From the NCBI GenBank assembly GCA_035606665.1, contig DATNEY010000056.1:1-64000 (forward strand): a stretch of 64,000 nt of DNA, given 5' to 3'. Below the pieces are notes generated by a model. That model made no database searches, had not been told where the DNA came from, and saw only the letters and a program-made list of their open reading frames with translations. Positions 17,916 to 26,982 of this stretch are shown here, piece by piece. Origin of the DNA: DASUGC01 sp035606665 (lineage in GTDB: Bacteria; Acidobacteriota; Vicinamibacteria; Vicinamibacterales; SCN-69-37). Position 1 is the stretch's first letter. Every line of letters starts with the position of its first letter. The position numbers were made by a program, and so were the translations under genes.

Positions 17916-18272
17916 ATGTCAGACGTGGTCAAGGTAGACAAGCCGTGGGGGTACGAACTGCGCTGGGCGATCACCGATCGGTACGTCGGGAAGGTGATCC
18001 ACATCAACAAGGGGCACGCGCTCAGCCTGCAGTACCACAACCAGAAGGACGAGACGATTTATCTCTGGTCTGGGAAGCTGCTGTTCGAGATCGAGGTGGA
18101 CGGCAAGCTGACGAAGCGCGAAATGAAGCCCGGCGACGCCGTGCATGTGACGCCGCCCACCGTGCATCGCATGACAGCCATCGAAGACTGTGACGTCTTC
18201 GAGGTGTCGACGCCCGAATTGCACGACGTCGTCCGCCTCGAAGACCGTTACGGCCGGGAGGACAAGAAGTAA
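17916..18272 (+). CDS. Cupin-domain protein (phosphomannose isomerase type II-like)
   Basis: This 118-residue single cupin begins DKPWGYELRW, like the C-terminal domain of type II mannose-6-phosphate isomerases. Candidate metal ligands lie in the first motif (LQYHNQKDETIYLWSG) and the second (PPTVHRM). There is no attached nucleotidyltransferase. It starts 2 bp after ptsI with a good GGGAG ribosome site, so it belongs to the PTS operon. It could isomerise a sugar phosphate or sense one; the substrate is unknown. It is the last gene of the rightward run. Confidence 0.75.
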   Translation: MSDVVKVDKPWGYELRWAITDRYVGKVIHINKGHALSLQYHNQKDETIYLWSGKLLFEIEVDGKLTKREMKPGDAVHVTPPTVHRMTAIEDCDVFEVSTPELHDVVRLEDRYGREDKK

Positions 18273-18376
18273 GCCCCCGAGGTCACGGAGGAAAGGCCGG
18301 AGCCTCGCGAAACGCGCCGCGACGTGGCTCAGCGCTTTTCACAGGAGCCGCGTCGCGCAAGTGAGCGAGTAGGGGG

Positions 18377-18395
18377 CTGGGGGCGAAGCCCCCAG
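18377..18395. terminator. GC hairpin between convergent cupin and ssb genes
   Basis: An 8-bp perfect stem (CTGGGGGC and GCCCCCAG) surrounds a 3-base loop. It lies 8 bp after the ssb stop and about 105 bp after the cupin stop, so it could serve both directions. There is no T-tract on either side, so it may instead stabilise the ssb mRNA 3' end or act with Rho. Confidence 0.5.
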
Positions 18396-18402
18396 ATCCA
18401 GA

Positions 18403-18852
18403 CTAGAAAGGAATGTCGTCGTCGTGCGGGGCGTCCACCGGGACGTTGTCGCCGCCACCCTGGTCGCCGCCTTCGAAGCGTTCGCGAGCCGGCCGGCCGC
18501 CACCACCGCGTCCTTCACCACCACCGCCGCCGAGGAGGACGATCCGGTCGGCTCTGATTTCGGTGGTCTTGGCCGGCTTGCCTTCCTTGTCGGTCCACTC
18601 ACGCGTCTGAATCTTGCCTTCGACGTAGATCTGCTTGCCCTTGGTCAGGTACTCGTGCAGCGACTCGGCGGTCTTGCCCCAGATCACGATGCGGTGCCAC
18701 TGCGTGTCCTCGCGCTTTTGTCCATCGCGATCCGTGAAGCGTTCGGTCGTCGCCAGGCTGACTGTCGCCACAGGCGTGCCGCCCGAGGTAAATCTCATCT
18801 CCGCGTCCCGGCCAAGGTTGCCCACCAGGATCGCCTTGTTCACACTTCCCAT
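18403..18852 (-). CDS. ssb: Single-stranded DNA-binding protein
   Basis: SSB coats single-stranded DNA in replication and repair. The 149-residue protein has the OB fold (residues about 1-110) with NKAILVGNLGRDAEMR and WHRIVIWGK. A Gly/Arg-rich linker and the acidic tail DDDIPF, which binds partner proteins, complete it. It lies 19 bp after the cpoB stop with a GGAG ribosome site. It therefore appears to be the last gene of the tol-pal operon, an uncommon placement, as ssb usually sits with uvrA or rpsF/rpsR. Confidence 0.96.
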   Translation of the reverse strand: MGSVNKAILVGNLGRDAEMRFTSGGTPVATVSLATTERFTDRDGQKREDTQWHRIVIWGKTAESLHEYLTKGKQIYVEGKIQTREWTDKEGKPAKTTEIRADRIVLLGGGGGEGRGGGGRPARERFEGGDQGGGDNVPVDAPHDDDIPF

Positions 18853-18871
18853 GTCAGGTCTCCGTTCGGGT

Positions 18872-19783
18872 TCACGCCGTCGGCTGCTTGATTAACCGTC
18901 GCAACGCCGTCGTTGCGAGGATCTCGGCGGAAGTCCCTTTATACAGCTTAATGACCTGCTGGTAGCTGCGAATCGCGTTGTCTTTTTTTCCGAGTTGCTC
19001 GTAGGTGACACCCTGCTTGTAGAGCGCGTCGGACACGACGTCATCCGGACCCTTGTAGTTCGTGACCACTGCGGTGTACGCCGCGAGCGCTTCCTCGTAA
19101 TGCTTGCCCCACTGGAAGTACGACTCGCCGATGAAGAACTGCGCGCGCACCGCTTCCGGGTGCTCCGGGAATTTCTGAATTGCCGCCGTGAGTGCCGTCA
19201 CCGCCGACTCCCACTGGCCACCATGGTAGTAGCCGAACGCCGAGCCGTAGTACGCGGTCGGATTCGGGGGGAGGGCTGGCTTCGTGACGCCCGGCGAAGC
19301 CTGTGCCGCGGTTCCTGTGCCGGCGCCGGCCGCGGGGTCTGTCGTCGTCGAGGTTGCTGCGGCAGAAGCGAATGCGGCGGCGGATAGCGGCCGGAGCAGG
19401 TCGGCGATCTCGCCGAGAGAGGTCTGCTGCGAGGTGAGTCCCTCGCGGATCGCCTTCATCTCCTGGCTGAATTGCGCGACGCGGACCGCGCTCTCGTTCT
19501 CGCGTTCGTTCAGCGTGCGGAGGCCCGACGAAATCGAGTCGATCAGGACTTTCTGATCGGCGAAGCCCCGGCGCGTGTCGTTCGACTGCGCGTCCATCCG
19601 GGACTCCGCCGCCTTCAGTTTCTCGGTGAGCTGATTGACGGTCAGCTGCATCTTCTGCACCTGCTCCTGCAGGCTGCGCAACTCGAGCAACAGCTGCGTT
19701 TCCGCGCGGTTCTGCGCGGCTGCCGGCGCCGTCAGGCTGATGACCGCAACGCTCGCGATGACTGTGGCGGCAAGGTATCTCAT
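18872..19783 (-). CDS. cpoB: Tol-Pal system periplasmic coordinator CpoB/YbgF
   Basis: CpoB links peptidoglycan synthesis to outer-membrane constriction through TolA. The 303-residue protein has a signal peptide ending near APAAAQ (residue 23) and a coiled-coil N-terminal half (ELRSLQEQVQKMQLTVNQL). An Ala/Thr-rich linker and C-terminal TPR repeats follow (AYYGSAFGYYHGGQWESA, ALYKQGVTYEQLGK). Its place directly after pal and its architecture match YbgF. Confidence 0.92.
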   Translation of the reverse strand: MRYLAATVIASVAVISLTAPAAAQNRAETQLLLELRSLQEQVQKMQLTVNQLTEKLKAAESRMDAQSNDTRRGFADQKVLIDSISSGLRTLNERENESAVRVAQFSQEMKAIREGLTSQQTSLGEIADLLRPLSAAAFASAAATSTTTDPAAGAGTGTAAQASPGVTKPALPPNPTAYYGSAFGYYHGGQWESAVTALTAAIQKFPEHPEAVRAQFFIGESYFQWGKHYEEALAAYTAVVTNYKGPDDVVSDALYKQGVTYEQLGKKDNAIRSYQQVIKLYKGTSAEILATTALRRLIKQPTA

Positions 19784-19790
19784 GGCGTCC

Positions 19791-20396
19791 CTAATCCTTG
19801 GCTGTCAGCATGAAGTGGGCACGGCGATTTTGTTTCCATGCGGATTCGTCGTGCGCCGGATCGAACGGAAATTCATTGCCATAACTCACGGTGCGGAGGC
19901 GCTCGGCGGGCACGCCGAGTGTCACCATGTAGTTCTTGGCCGCAATCGCCCGTCGATCGCCCAGAGCCAGATTGTATTCGGCGGTGCCGCGCTCGTCACA
20001 GTGACCTTCGATGGTCACGATCCAGGTCGAGTACTTCTTCATCACCTCGGCGTTGTCCGCCATTGCCTTTCGCGCCGCATCGTCGAGCACGTCGCTGTCG
20101 TACGCGAAGTACACCGGCTTCAGTGGTGAGTCCTTGTTGATGGCCTCGATGGGCGCCTTCGTCAGCGGGTCGATCGCGACCACGGGCTGGTCCGGTGGAA
20201 TCACCACCGGCGGCGGGGGAGGTACGACACCGGATGACGTGGGCGCGGGCGTCGTTGCCGGCGCGGATGTCGTCGCGCCCGGAAATGCCGCCGGTCCCTG
20301 GCCCGTCGTCGTCGCAGGCCGCTTCGGCCCGCAGGCCGACACCATCGTTGCAATCGTCAGGGCTGAAATCCAGAGCAAAGTACGTTTCATGAACAT
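19791..20396 (-). CDS. pal: Peptidoglycan-associated lipoprotein
   Basis: Pal anchors the outer membrane to peptidoglycan and binds TolB. The 201-residue protein has a signal peptide with lipobox VSAC (Cys22), a Pro-rich linker, and a C-terminal OmpA domain. The peptidoglycan-binding segment IEGHCDERGTAEYN contains the Asp and is followed by the Arg of LGDRRA. It sits between tolB and cpoB in standard order. Confidence 0.96.
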   Translation of the reverse strand: MFMKRTLLWISALTIATMVSACGPKRPATTTGQGPAAFPGATTSAPATTPAPTSSGVVPPPPPVVIPPDQPVVAIDPLTKAPIEAINKDSPLKPVYFAYDSDVLDDAARKAMADNAEVMKKYSTWIVTIEGHCDERGTAEYNLALGDRRAIAAKNYMVTLGVPAERLRTVSYGNEFPFDPAHDESAWKQNRRAHFMLTAKD

Positions 20397-20408
20397 CCTC
20401 GTGCGTGA

Positions 20409-21830
20409 TTAACGGGGTGAGGGCGACCAGTTGGGATAGGTGTTGTTGCCGACCGTGGTCAGTTGCTTGATGTTGTTGCCGTCGATGTCGACTGACGCGA
20501 GGTGCTCCTTGCCCCATCGCGTCGTGACAAAGATGATGTGGCGGCCATTCGGCGACACCGTGGGCTGCTTGTTGGAGCCCGCTCCGTTGGTGATGATGAC
20601 CGGCTGCTGCCCGGTCAACTGCAGCACCGCGATGTCGTGTCCCGCGGGCTGTCGTAACGTGTACGCGATGAAGTTCTTGGCTGACCAGGTCGGTCGATCG
20701 ACGGGGCCGGCGAACGTTACCCGACGGCTTCCAGTGCCGTCCGCATTCATGACGTAGAGCTGATTCGATCCGCCACGATCGGAGGTATAGGCGATCTGGT
20801 TGCCATTGGGATTCCACGTCGGCGCCCCCTCGGACCAATCCACCGTGTTGGGCGTCAGGTTGCGCAGGTTCGTGCCGTCGCGATCGATCACCCAGATATC
20901 GTAATAACCAGGTTTTCCGCCGCGGCTGGAGGAGAACGCAATCTTTCCTCCGTCGGGCGAAATGGCCGGATGCTGGTTCTGGATGATCTCGGTCCCATTT
21001 GCCGGGCGCGTTGCGGGCCGCCCATCGAGCGACGTCAGATAGATGTCCGGGTAGACCGAGGCCCATGACGTCCAGGCCAGCGTGCGTCCGTCCGGCCCCC
21101 ACGAGGGCGCGACGTTCAGTGACTTGTTGCGCGTGATGGGACGGACGTTCGCGCCGTCGTAGTCCATGATGTAAATCTCTTTGCTCTGGCCGGAGTCCTC
21201 GACCGGGCGTGTCGTCATGCGCCCGGGCTCGCGATCGGACGTGAACGCGATCTTCGTGCGCGCGATTCCATCGACGCCGCGAATCCTCTTGTGCATGTCA
21301 TCCGCGATAGCGTGCGCGCAGTAGCGAGCGTTCTCGACGGAACATCCCGAGAATGTCTGGCCGAAGTCCTCATGGCCCGGTTTGTCTCCGCGCGTGCTGA
21401 TCAGCCGTATTTCTACGGTCAGCGCCGACCCGGACGCCTTGGCGCTGCCCATCAGCACGAAGTCGGCGCCGATCTGCTGCCATTGATCGAAGGGCAGGGT
21501 GCCTGGCGTGGCCGCGACTGGAATCGACGCGGAGCTCTTTCTGTTGATCATGTAGAACTCGCGCTCGTACTCGAGGTCGGCCCAAAGAACGTTCGCGACG
21601 AGGTCCGCCGCTTCCTTTACCTTGGCATCACCCGTGACGGTGAAATCCGGCACCCCCACCTTCGGATGACTGCCTGGCTTGTCGGCGGTGAGCACGATCT
21701 CCGTCTGTTGCGGCGGTTTCTGCGGGTCCTGCAGCGGCAACGACGTCACCCCCGCCGGAATCGACGTCGCGGCGGTCAGGACGCCTCCCGCGACGAGCAC
21801 ACCGACCAGGGAACGAACCACGATCCTCAT
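20409..21830 (-). CDS. tolB: Tol-Pal system protein TolB
   Basis: TolB is a periplasmic six-bladed propeller protein that cycles between Pal and TolA. The 473-residue protein has a signal peptide, an N-terminal TolB domain (residues about 55-185) and WD-like repeats such as WSPSP, NPNGNQIAYTSDRGGSNQLY and SPDGGKIAFSSSRGGKPGYY. Those repeats are the TolB propeller signature. It starts 2 bp after the tolA stop. Confidence 0.96.
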   Translation of the reverse strand: MRIVVRSLVGVLVAGGVLTAATSIPAGVTSLPLQDPQKPPQQTEIVLTADKPGSHPKVGVPDFTVTGDAKVKEAADLVANVLWADLEYEREFYMINRKSSASIPVAATPGTLPFDQWQQIGADFVLMGSAKASGSALTVEIRLISTRGDKPGHEDFGQTFSGCSVENARYCAHAIADDMHKRIRGVDGIARTKIAFTSDREPGRMTTRPVEDSGQSKEIYIMDYDGANVRPITRNKSLNVAPSWGPDGRTLAWTSWASVYPDIYLTSLDGRPATRPANGTEIIQNQHPAISPDGGKIAFSSSRGGKPGYYDIWVIDRDGTNLRNLTPNTVDWSEGAPTWNPNGNQIAYTSDRGGSNQLYVMNADGTGSRRVTFAGPVDRPTWSAKNFIAYTLRQPAGHDIAVLQLTGQQPVIITNGAGSNKQPTVSPNGRHIIFVTTRWGKEHLASVDIDGNNIKQLTTVGNNTYPNWSPSPR

Positions 21831-21832
21831 CG

Positions 21833-22615
21833 TTACCTCTTGTAGGGAAAGTTCATGTGAATCTTCAACGTCGGACCGCTGAACTGCTCCGGCAGCGGAG
21901 GGAACTTCAGATCGACAAAGGCGCTTTGGGCCGCCAGATCGAGCATCACACTTCCGCTCGATTTTTCGATTTGGGGTTTCGCGAATGATCCGTCCCTCCG
22001 GATTTCGAAGACGAGTGTCGTTTCGCCCACCTCGTCCGTGGAAGGCTTGTTCCAGCGTGCTTCGATGCGCCGGACAAGTTCCTTCGCGTAATCAGGACAA
22101 CAGAAGCTGATGTCGAGTTGCGCCGTGGTGCCGCCAGCGCCGCCTCCGACGCTCAAACCCGTGTTCTGACCCGCCGATCCGGTGGCGGCGACCGCGGTCC
22201 CAGGCGTGACTCTGGCGCCCGTGATCGGCGGCCTCGTCGGCGAGGGCGGAGCCGGCGGTGTCTCGGCGAGCTTCGGAGTTGTCTTCGGTGGTGACTTCGC
22301 TGCCACCGCGATTGGATCCGGCGCCTTCGGCGGTGTCACGACCTGCTGCGGCTCCGGTCGTTTCGGGGGCGGCGCGACTTCCTGGATTGGCTGGGCGCCT
22401 GCCGGGTTCAAGCCGCCGGTCTTCTCTCCCGGCGAACCCATCGACAGGGTCATCGGGATCTGAATCGGAGTCTCGCGCACAAACCAGCCCCTTGGCAGCA
22501 CGAAGAGCACGACAACGACGCTGATGTGCACGCCGAACGAGCCGAGCATCACTTTGCGGAGGCCGTCGCTCGCGGTGTGCATCGGCGCGGTGTGCGCGTA
22601 TGAGGACGCCCGCAT
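21833..22615 (-). CDS. tolA: TolA/TonB-family energy-transducing protein
   Basis: The 260-residue protein has a short cytoplasmic N-terminus, one membrane helix (about residues 25-45), a Pro/Ala/Lys-rich periplasmic stretch and a C-terminal TonB/TolA domain ending in FPYKR. It couples the TolQR proton motor to TolB and Pal. It lacks the very long helical domain of E. coli TolA, which is usual outside the Proteobacteria. Gene order tolQ-tolR-here-tolB supports TolA rather than TonB. Confidence 0.87.
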   Translation of the reverse strand: MRASSYAHTAPMHTASDGLRKVMLGSFGVHISVVVVLFVLPRGWFVRETPIQIPMTLSMGSPGEKTGGLNPAGAQPIQEVAPPPKRPEPQQVVTPPKAPDPIAVAAKSPPKTTPKLAETPPAPPSPTRPPITGARVTPGTAVAATGSAGQNTGLSVGGGAGGTTAQLDISFCCPDYAKELVRRIEARWNKPSTDEVGETTLVFEIRRDGSFAKPQIEKSSGSVMLDLAAQSAFVDLKFPPLPEQFSGPTLKIHMNFPYKR

Positions 22616-22619
22616 CGCT

Positions 22620-23087
22620 CTATCGCCCCACCACGCCCGGTTGTGCCTGAATCGCGATGGCTTTCACGCCGCCTTTCTGCAACTGGTCCGCGATCAGGAA
22701 GAGGTCCTGCAGCGTCGTGCGGCCGTCGCCGGCGACGACGACGTTCTGCGTCAGTTGCCCCGAGAGCGCTTGCCGGACGCGCTCGTCAAGAAACTGCAGC
22801 TTGATGGCGTCGTTGCCGATGCGCACGGTGTGATCGGTGCGGAACGAGAAGGGCACCACGACCGTCACCGGCTCGCCGATGGGTTTCGACTGCGTGGACT
22901 TGGGCAGCTGCACGTTGAGCCCGGTCGTCATCATCGGCGCCGCGACCATGAAGATGACGAGCAGCACGAGCATCACGTCCACCAGCGGCACCACGTTGAT
23001 CTCCGCGAGTGACGTCGATACACGCATGACGCGCGCCCGGCGTCCGGATCGGCTCGGCGGCTGCTGCATCGGCTCGAGTTTCGGCAT
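22620..23087 (-). CDS. tolR: TolR (ExbD/TolR family)
   Basis: TolR forms the proton-driven motor with TolQ. The 155-residue protein has one N-terminal membrane helix containing the conserved Asp in NVVPLVDVMLVLLVIFMV, then a periplasmic ExbD domain. It lies 3 bp after the tolQ stop. Confidence 0.95.
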   Translation of the reverse strand: MPKLEPMQQPPSRSGRRARVMRVSTSLAEINVVPLVDVMLVLLVIFMVAAPMMTTGLNVQLPKSTQSKPIGEPVTVVVPFSFRTDHTVRIGNDAIKLQFLDERVRQALSGQLTQNVVVAGDGRTTLQDLFLIADQLQKGGVKAIAIQAQPGVVGR

Positions 23088-23090
23088 GAC

Positions 23091-23846
23091 CTAGGTGAAG
23101 TTCCTTTCCGCGATCGTCAGGAACTCCAGAGAGAAGTCCTCCATTTCATTCGCCAGCGCCTTCACGCGGCTCGTGAGCTCGTTGTAGAAATAAACGGCGG
23201 GAATCGCGGCAAACAGGCCCATCGCCGTCGCGACGAGCGCCTCTGCGATGCCCGGCGCCACGACGCTCAGGCTCGTCGATCCCGCGCCGGCAATCGACTG
23301 GAAAGCAGACATGATGCCCCAGACGGTGCCAAAGAGTCCGATGTACGGCGAGATCGACGCCGTGGTCGCGAGAAACGCGACGCGATGTTCGAGCCGGGCG
23401 ATCTCTGTGGTGGACGCGCGCAGTAATGCGCGATCGACGCCTTCCATGCTCCTGAGAGTTGGACGCGATGCCGCTTCGCCCGGCCGGGAGTCCGCCGGTG
23501 CACGCATTTGCGCAGTGAGCTCCGCGTACCCCGACTGGAACAATCCGACGAGTGGACTCGCGGGAAGACTCGCGCAACTCGCTTGCACTTCGGAGAAGCG
23601 GCTGCTCTTGCGGAACACACCGACGAATGCGGCGTTTTGTCGCGCCGCGCGTCCGAGGTGGCGGTACTTGTAGATCACGATGCCCCACGACGCCGCCGAG
23701 AAGAGCAGCAGAATCGCCATCACGGCCTGCACGACCGGATCCGCTTGACGGATCAGCGAAACGATATCGACGGCAGCGTGGGTCGGACCCGCAGGATCCT
23801 GGACGGCGAGTGCGATGACTCCGAGCGCGCGCAAAGACACCTCCAC
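23091..23846 (-). CDS. tolQ: TolQ (MotA/TolQ/ExbB proton channel)
   Basis: TolQ is the inner-membrane channel of the Tol motor. The 251-residue protein has three membrane helices, with the conserved GLFGTVWGIMSAF in the second and AEALVATAMGLFAAIPAV in the third. GTG 23846 is the longest start. A TTG at 23834 has a better-spaced GGAGG and could be used instead. It is the first gene of the tol operon and has a good promoter upstream. Confidence 0.95.
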   Translation of the reverse strand: MEVSLRALGVIALAVQDPAGPTHAAVDIVSLIRQADPVVQAVMAILLLFSAASWGIVIYKYRHLGRAARQNAAFVGVFRKSSRFSEVQASCASLPASPLVGLFQSGYAELTAQMRAPADSRPGEAASRPTLRSMEGVDRALLRASTTEIARLEHRVAFLATTASISPYIGLFGTVWGIMSAFQSIAGAGSTSLSVVAPGIAEALVATAMGLFAAIPAVYFYNELTSRVKALANEMEDFSLEFLTIAERNFT

Positions 23847-23901
23847 TTCCGAAGTTAACTCGGTTTAGTGGTGATGCGCCGCTGGGACAGCGCGATGAGC
23901 C

Positions 23902-23930
23902 AAGGTACCACGCACCAGAAGGGCTGTCAA
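23902..23930 (-). promoter_or_regulatory. Sigma70-type promoter of the tol-pal operon
   Basis: On the minus strand a perfect TTGACA (23930-23925) is followed after 17 bp by TACCTT (23907-23902). Transcription would start near 23895, about 50 bases before tolQ. Confidence 0.65.
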
Positions 23931-23963
23931 AGGTCTGATAGGATGGGAGTTCCGGTCCCGACC

Positions 23964-25658
23964 ATGCTGCGCTTCCTGGGCGTGCGCAATCTCTCAGTCA
24001 TCGATCATCTCGAAGTCGAGTTCGAACCCGGCCTGAACGTACTGTCGGGGGAAACCGGGGCGGGGAAGTCCGTCGTCGTCGAGGCGATCGGCCTCCTGAC
24101 CGGCGGCCGGGCGTCCGCCGATCTCATTCGAACCGGCGAGTCCCAAGCATCCGTGCAAGCGATCTTCGAGACGAGCGCCGGACGCGAGGTTATCGTTCGC
24201 CGCGAGGTGTCATCGCAGGGACGGAGCCGCGCGTTCATCGATGACGCCCTTGCGACGACGGGCGCGCTACGTGATTTCGGCGCGGAACATCTCGAATTGC
24301 ACGGCCAGCACGAACACCAGGCGCTCGTCGATCCTTCGGAGCACGTCGAGCTGCTGGATGCGCACGCTGGTCACGGCGCCCTCCGCGAGCAGGTGGCGGC
24401 GCGCTACGCGGAGTGGCGTGCGGTCGTCGTGGCGCTGGAGCGCACCGAGCTCAGCGATCGCGAGAAACGCGCGCGCATCGACATGGCGTCGTTCCAACTC
24501 CAGGAAATCGACAAGGTCTCGCCGGTCGCGGGCGAGGACGAACGGCTGGCGTCAGAAAGAACCGTGCTCGCGAACGCTGATCGGCTCAGCAGATTGTCGG
24601 CCGAGGCTTACGCGGCGCTATATGAGGGCGAGGCAGCAGTCCTATCCGGATTCGCGGCGGTCTACAAGCGTGTCGCAGAATTGGCCGCGCTCGATGGGAG
24701 GTTCGCGCAGTACGCAGAACAGCGTGATGACCTGAAGGCGCGCCTCGAGGATCTCGCGTACTTCCTGAGGCACTACGCATCGGAGTTCGACGCGTCACCG
24801 GATCGCCTGCAGGCCGTCGAGGATCGCCTCGCCACCCTCGAGAGACTGAACCGGCGCTATGGTCCGTCGCTGAGCGATGTGATTGCCAGACGGGAAGCCC
24901 TTCGTGTCGAGCTCGATGAGCTCGGTGCGAGCGAGGAGCGCGTTGCCGAGCTGACTGCCCATGAGCGCGAGGCGCGCGATGCCTTCTCCCGCGCGTCAGC
25001 AGAGATCGGTCGCGCAAGACAGGCGGCGGGCCGGGCGCTGGCCTCGTCCCTCGAGAAGGATTTGAAGGAACTGGCGATGCCTGCCTGCCGGGTCGACGTA
25101 CGCGTTGCGCCGGCGCCGGAAGATCGGTGGTCGGCTGCCGGCACCGACGACGTTGAGTTCTTTCTGTCGCCGAACCCGGGCGAGGAGTTGCGCCCGCTCG
25201 CGCGGATCGCCTCAGGCGGCGAACTGTCGCGCATCATGCTGGCCCTGCGCGTGGCGTCGCTCAGGAGCGGAGGTCCGCAGACGCTCATCTTCGACGAGGT
25301 CGATGCCGGCATTGGCGGGGCAGCGGCGGACGCGGTCGGCGCACGGCTGCAGGCGCTCGGTGCCCGGCACCAGGTGCTGTGCGTCACACACCTGGCGCAA
25401 ATCGCGGCCCGCGCTGCGTGCCACCTCCAGATTTCGAAGCAAGTGCGGGCCGGCCGTACATCGACGACCGTCACGAGACTCGATGACGCAGCGCGTGTCG
25501 CGGAGCTGGGCCGAATGATTGCCGGCGCGGAGGTTTCGACGCAGGTTCTGGCGTCGGCCCGAGAGATGCTGGCGAGCCGGAGAGGCGAAAATTCAGCAAA
25601 AGGAGAAAACGAAAGCAGCCGACAGGCGAAAGCGAAAGGCAGACGCGGTGGCCGGTAA
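23964..25658 (+). CDS. recN: DNA repair protein RecN
   Basis: RecN is an SMC-like ATPase that acts on double-strand breaks. The 564-residue protein has Walker A GETGAGKS near the N-terminus, the QHEHQAL segment, a coiled-coil middle, the ABC signature IASGGELSRIMLA and Walker B LIFDEVDAGIGG. ATG 23964 puts LRFLGVRNLSVIDHLEVEF at the N-terminus as in the family; a longer in-frame extension to 23868 is unlikely. Its last 11 bases overlap miaB. Confidence 0.96.
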   Translation: MLRFLGVRNLSVIDHLEVEFEPGLNVLSGETGAGKSVVVEAIGLLTGGRASADLIRTGESQASVQAIFETSAGREVIVRREVSSQGRSRAFIDDALATTGALRDFGAEHLELHGQHEHQALVDPSEHVELLDAHAGHGALREQVAARYAEWRAVVVALERTELSDREKRARIDMASFQLQEIDKVSPVAGEDERLASERTVLANADRLSRLSAEAYAALYEGEAAVLSGFAAVYKRVAELAALDGRFAQYAEQRDDLKARLEDLAYFLRHYASEFDASPDRLQAVEDRLATLERLNRRYGPSLSDVIARREALRVELDELGASEERVAELTAHEREARDAFSRASAEIGRARQAAGRALASSLEKDLKELAMPACRVDVRVAPAPEDRWSAAGTDDVEFFLSPNPGEELRPLARIASGGELSRIMLALRVASLRSGGPQTLIFDEVDAGIGGAAADAVGARLQALGARHQVLCVTHLAQIAARAACHLQISKQVRAGRTSTTVTRLDDAARVAELGRMIAGAEVSTQVLASAREMLASRRGENSAKGENESSRQAKAKGRRGGR

Positions 25659-26982
25659 GTACTTCATCGAAACCTACGGCTGCCAGATGAACTATCACGA
25701 CAGCGAGCGCCTGTCCGGGCTGCTCGAGGGCGATGGTTACGAACGCACCGAAGACGAACGCGCTGCGGACCTGATCGTCATCAACACGTGCAGCGTTCGA
25801 GAGCGGGCCGAGGACAAACTCTACACGCGGCTGGGCGAGTGGCGCGAAATGGCAAACGAGCGCGGCGGCGCGCCGATCGTCGCGGTGGCTGGATGCGTCG
25901 CGCAGCAGGAAGGCGAGCGGCTTCTCAAACGAGATTCCTCGATCGACGTCATCGTCGGGACCCAGAGTCTCAAGTCCCTGCCCGGGCTCGTCCGCGACGC
26001 ACGCGAACGGCGATCGGCCAGGATCGACATCGCTCCTCACGACGACGTCTCTTTTCCCCTGGGCGTCGTGCGCCACTCGGATCCCGTCCGGGCATGGGTC
26101 ACGATCATCGAGGGCTGTAACGAGTTCTGCGCCTTTTGCGTCGTCCCGTATACCCGCGGTCATGAACGCATGCGTCCGGTTGCTGACATCCTCGCGGAGG
26201 TCGCGGCTGCGGTTGATTCGGGCCGGACGGAGGTCCAACTGCTCGGACAGATCGTGAATCACTACCTGGCGCCGGACGATGCCGACTGCGATTTCGCGAC
26301 ACTGCTCGAGCGCACCGCGAATGTGCCCGGGATCCGTCGCGTGCGCTTTGCGAGTCCGCATCCGCGCCACACGTCCGCGCGATTGATGGAGGTCATCCGG
26401 GACACGCCAGCGGTCTGCAAGCATCTGCATCTGCCTGTGCAGTCCGGGTCGAACCGCGTGCTGAAGGCGATGCGCCGGCGCTACACGCGGGAGAGTTATC
26501 TCGACCTCATCGCGGAGCTCAGGGCGACTGTTCCCGGCATCGCCGTGTCGACGGACATGATCGTCGGCTTCCCGGGAGAGACCGACGCTGACTTTGCCCT
26601 GACGCTCGACCTTGTCCGCGAGGCGCGGTATCACTCGATGTACTCGTTCAAGTATTCCGTGCGGCCGAACACGCTGGCGTCCAAGCGCATGCCGGATGAC
26701 GTGCCGGAGAACGTCAAGACGGAGCGCATCCTCGCACTGCAGGATCTGCAGCGGCGGATCCAGGGGGAGTTGTTTGCAGAGATGGTGGGGTCCAGGGTGC
26801 AGGTGCTCGTTGACGGCGTTTCGCGGCGGCGGGCGACAGAGGTTGTGGGGCGGACCAGCGGCAACTCCGTCGTGAACTTTGAAGGGGCTCGAGACCTCAT
26901 CGGCACGCTCGTCGATGTGGAGATCTCAGGCTACGGTCCCAACAGCCTCAAGGGTGTGCGGGTGAAGCCGCGGCCATGCTGA
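25648..26982 (+). CDS. miaB: tRNA-2-methylthio-N6-isopentenyladenosine37 synthase
   Basis: MiaB adds a methylthio group to i6A37 of tRNA using two 4Fe-4S clusters. The 444-residue protein has the MTTase N-terminal cysteines (YGCQMN, NTCSVRE, AGCVAQQ). The radical-SAM motif CNEFCAFC follows, and a C-terminal TRAM domain. The usual LLGQNVNSY segment reads LLGQIVNHY. GTG 25648 overlaps the recN end and has AAAGG upstream. The next gene overlaps its end by 7 bp. Confidence 0.94.
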   Translation: MAGKYFIETYGCQMNYHDSERLSGLLEGDGYERTEDERAADLIVINTCSVRERAEDKLYTRLGEWREMANERGGAPIVAVAGCVAQQEGERLLKRDSSIDVIVGTQSLKSLPGLVRDARERRSARIDIAPHDDVSFPLGVVRHSDPVRAWVTIIEGCNEFCAFCVVPYTRGHERMRPVADILAEVAAAVDSGRTEVQLLGQIVNHYLAPDDADCDFATLLERTANVPGIRRVRFASPHPRHTSARLMEVIRDTPAVCKHLHLPVQSGSNRVLKAMRRRYTRESYLDLIAELRATVPGIAVSTDMIVGFPGETDADFALTLDLVREARYHSMYSFKYSVRPNTLASKRMPDDVPENVKTERILALQDLQRRIQGELFAEMVGSRVQVLVDGVSRRRATEVVGRTSGNSVVNFEGARDLIGTLVDVEISGYGPNSLKGVRVKPRPC

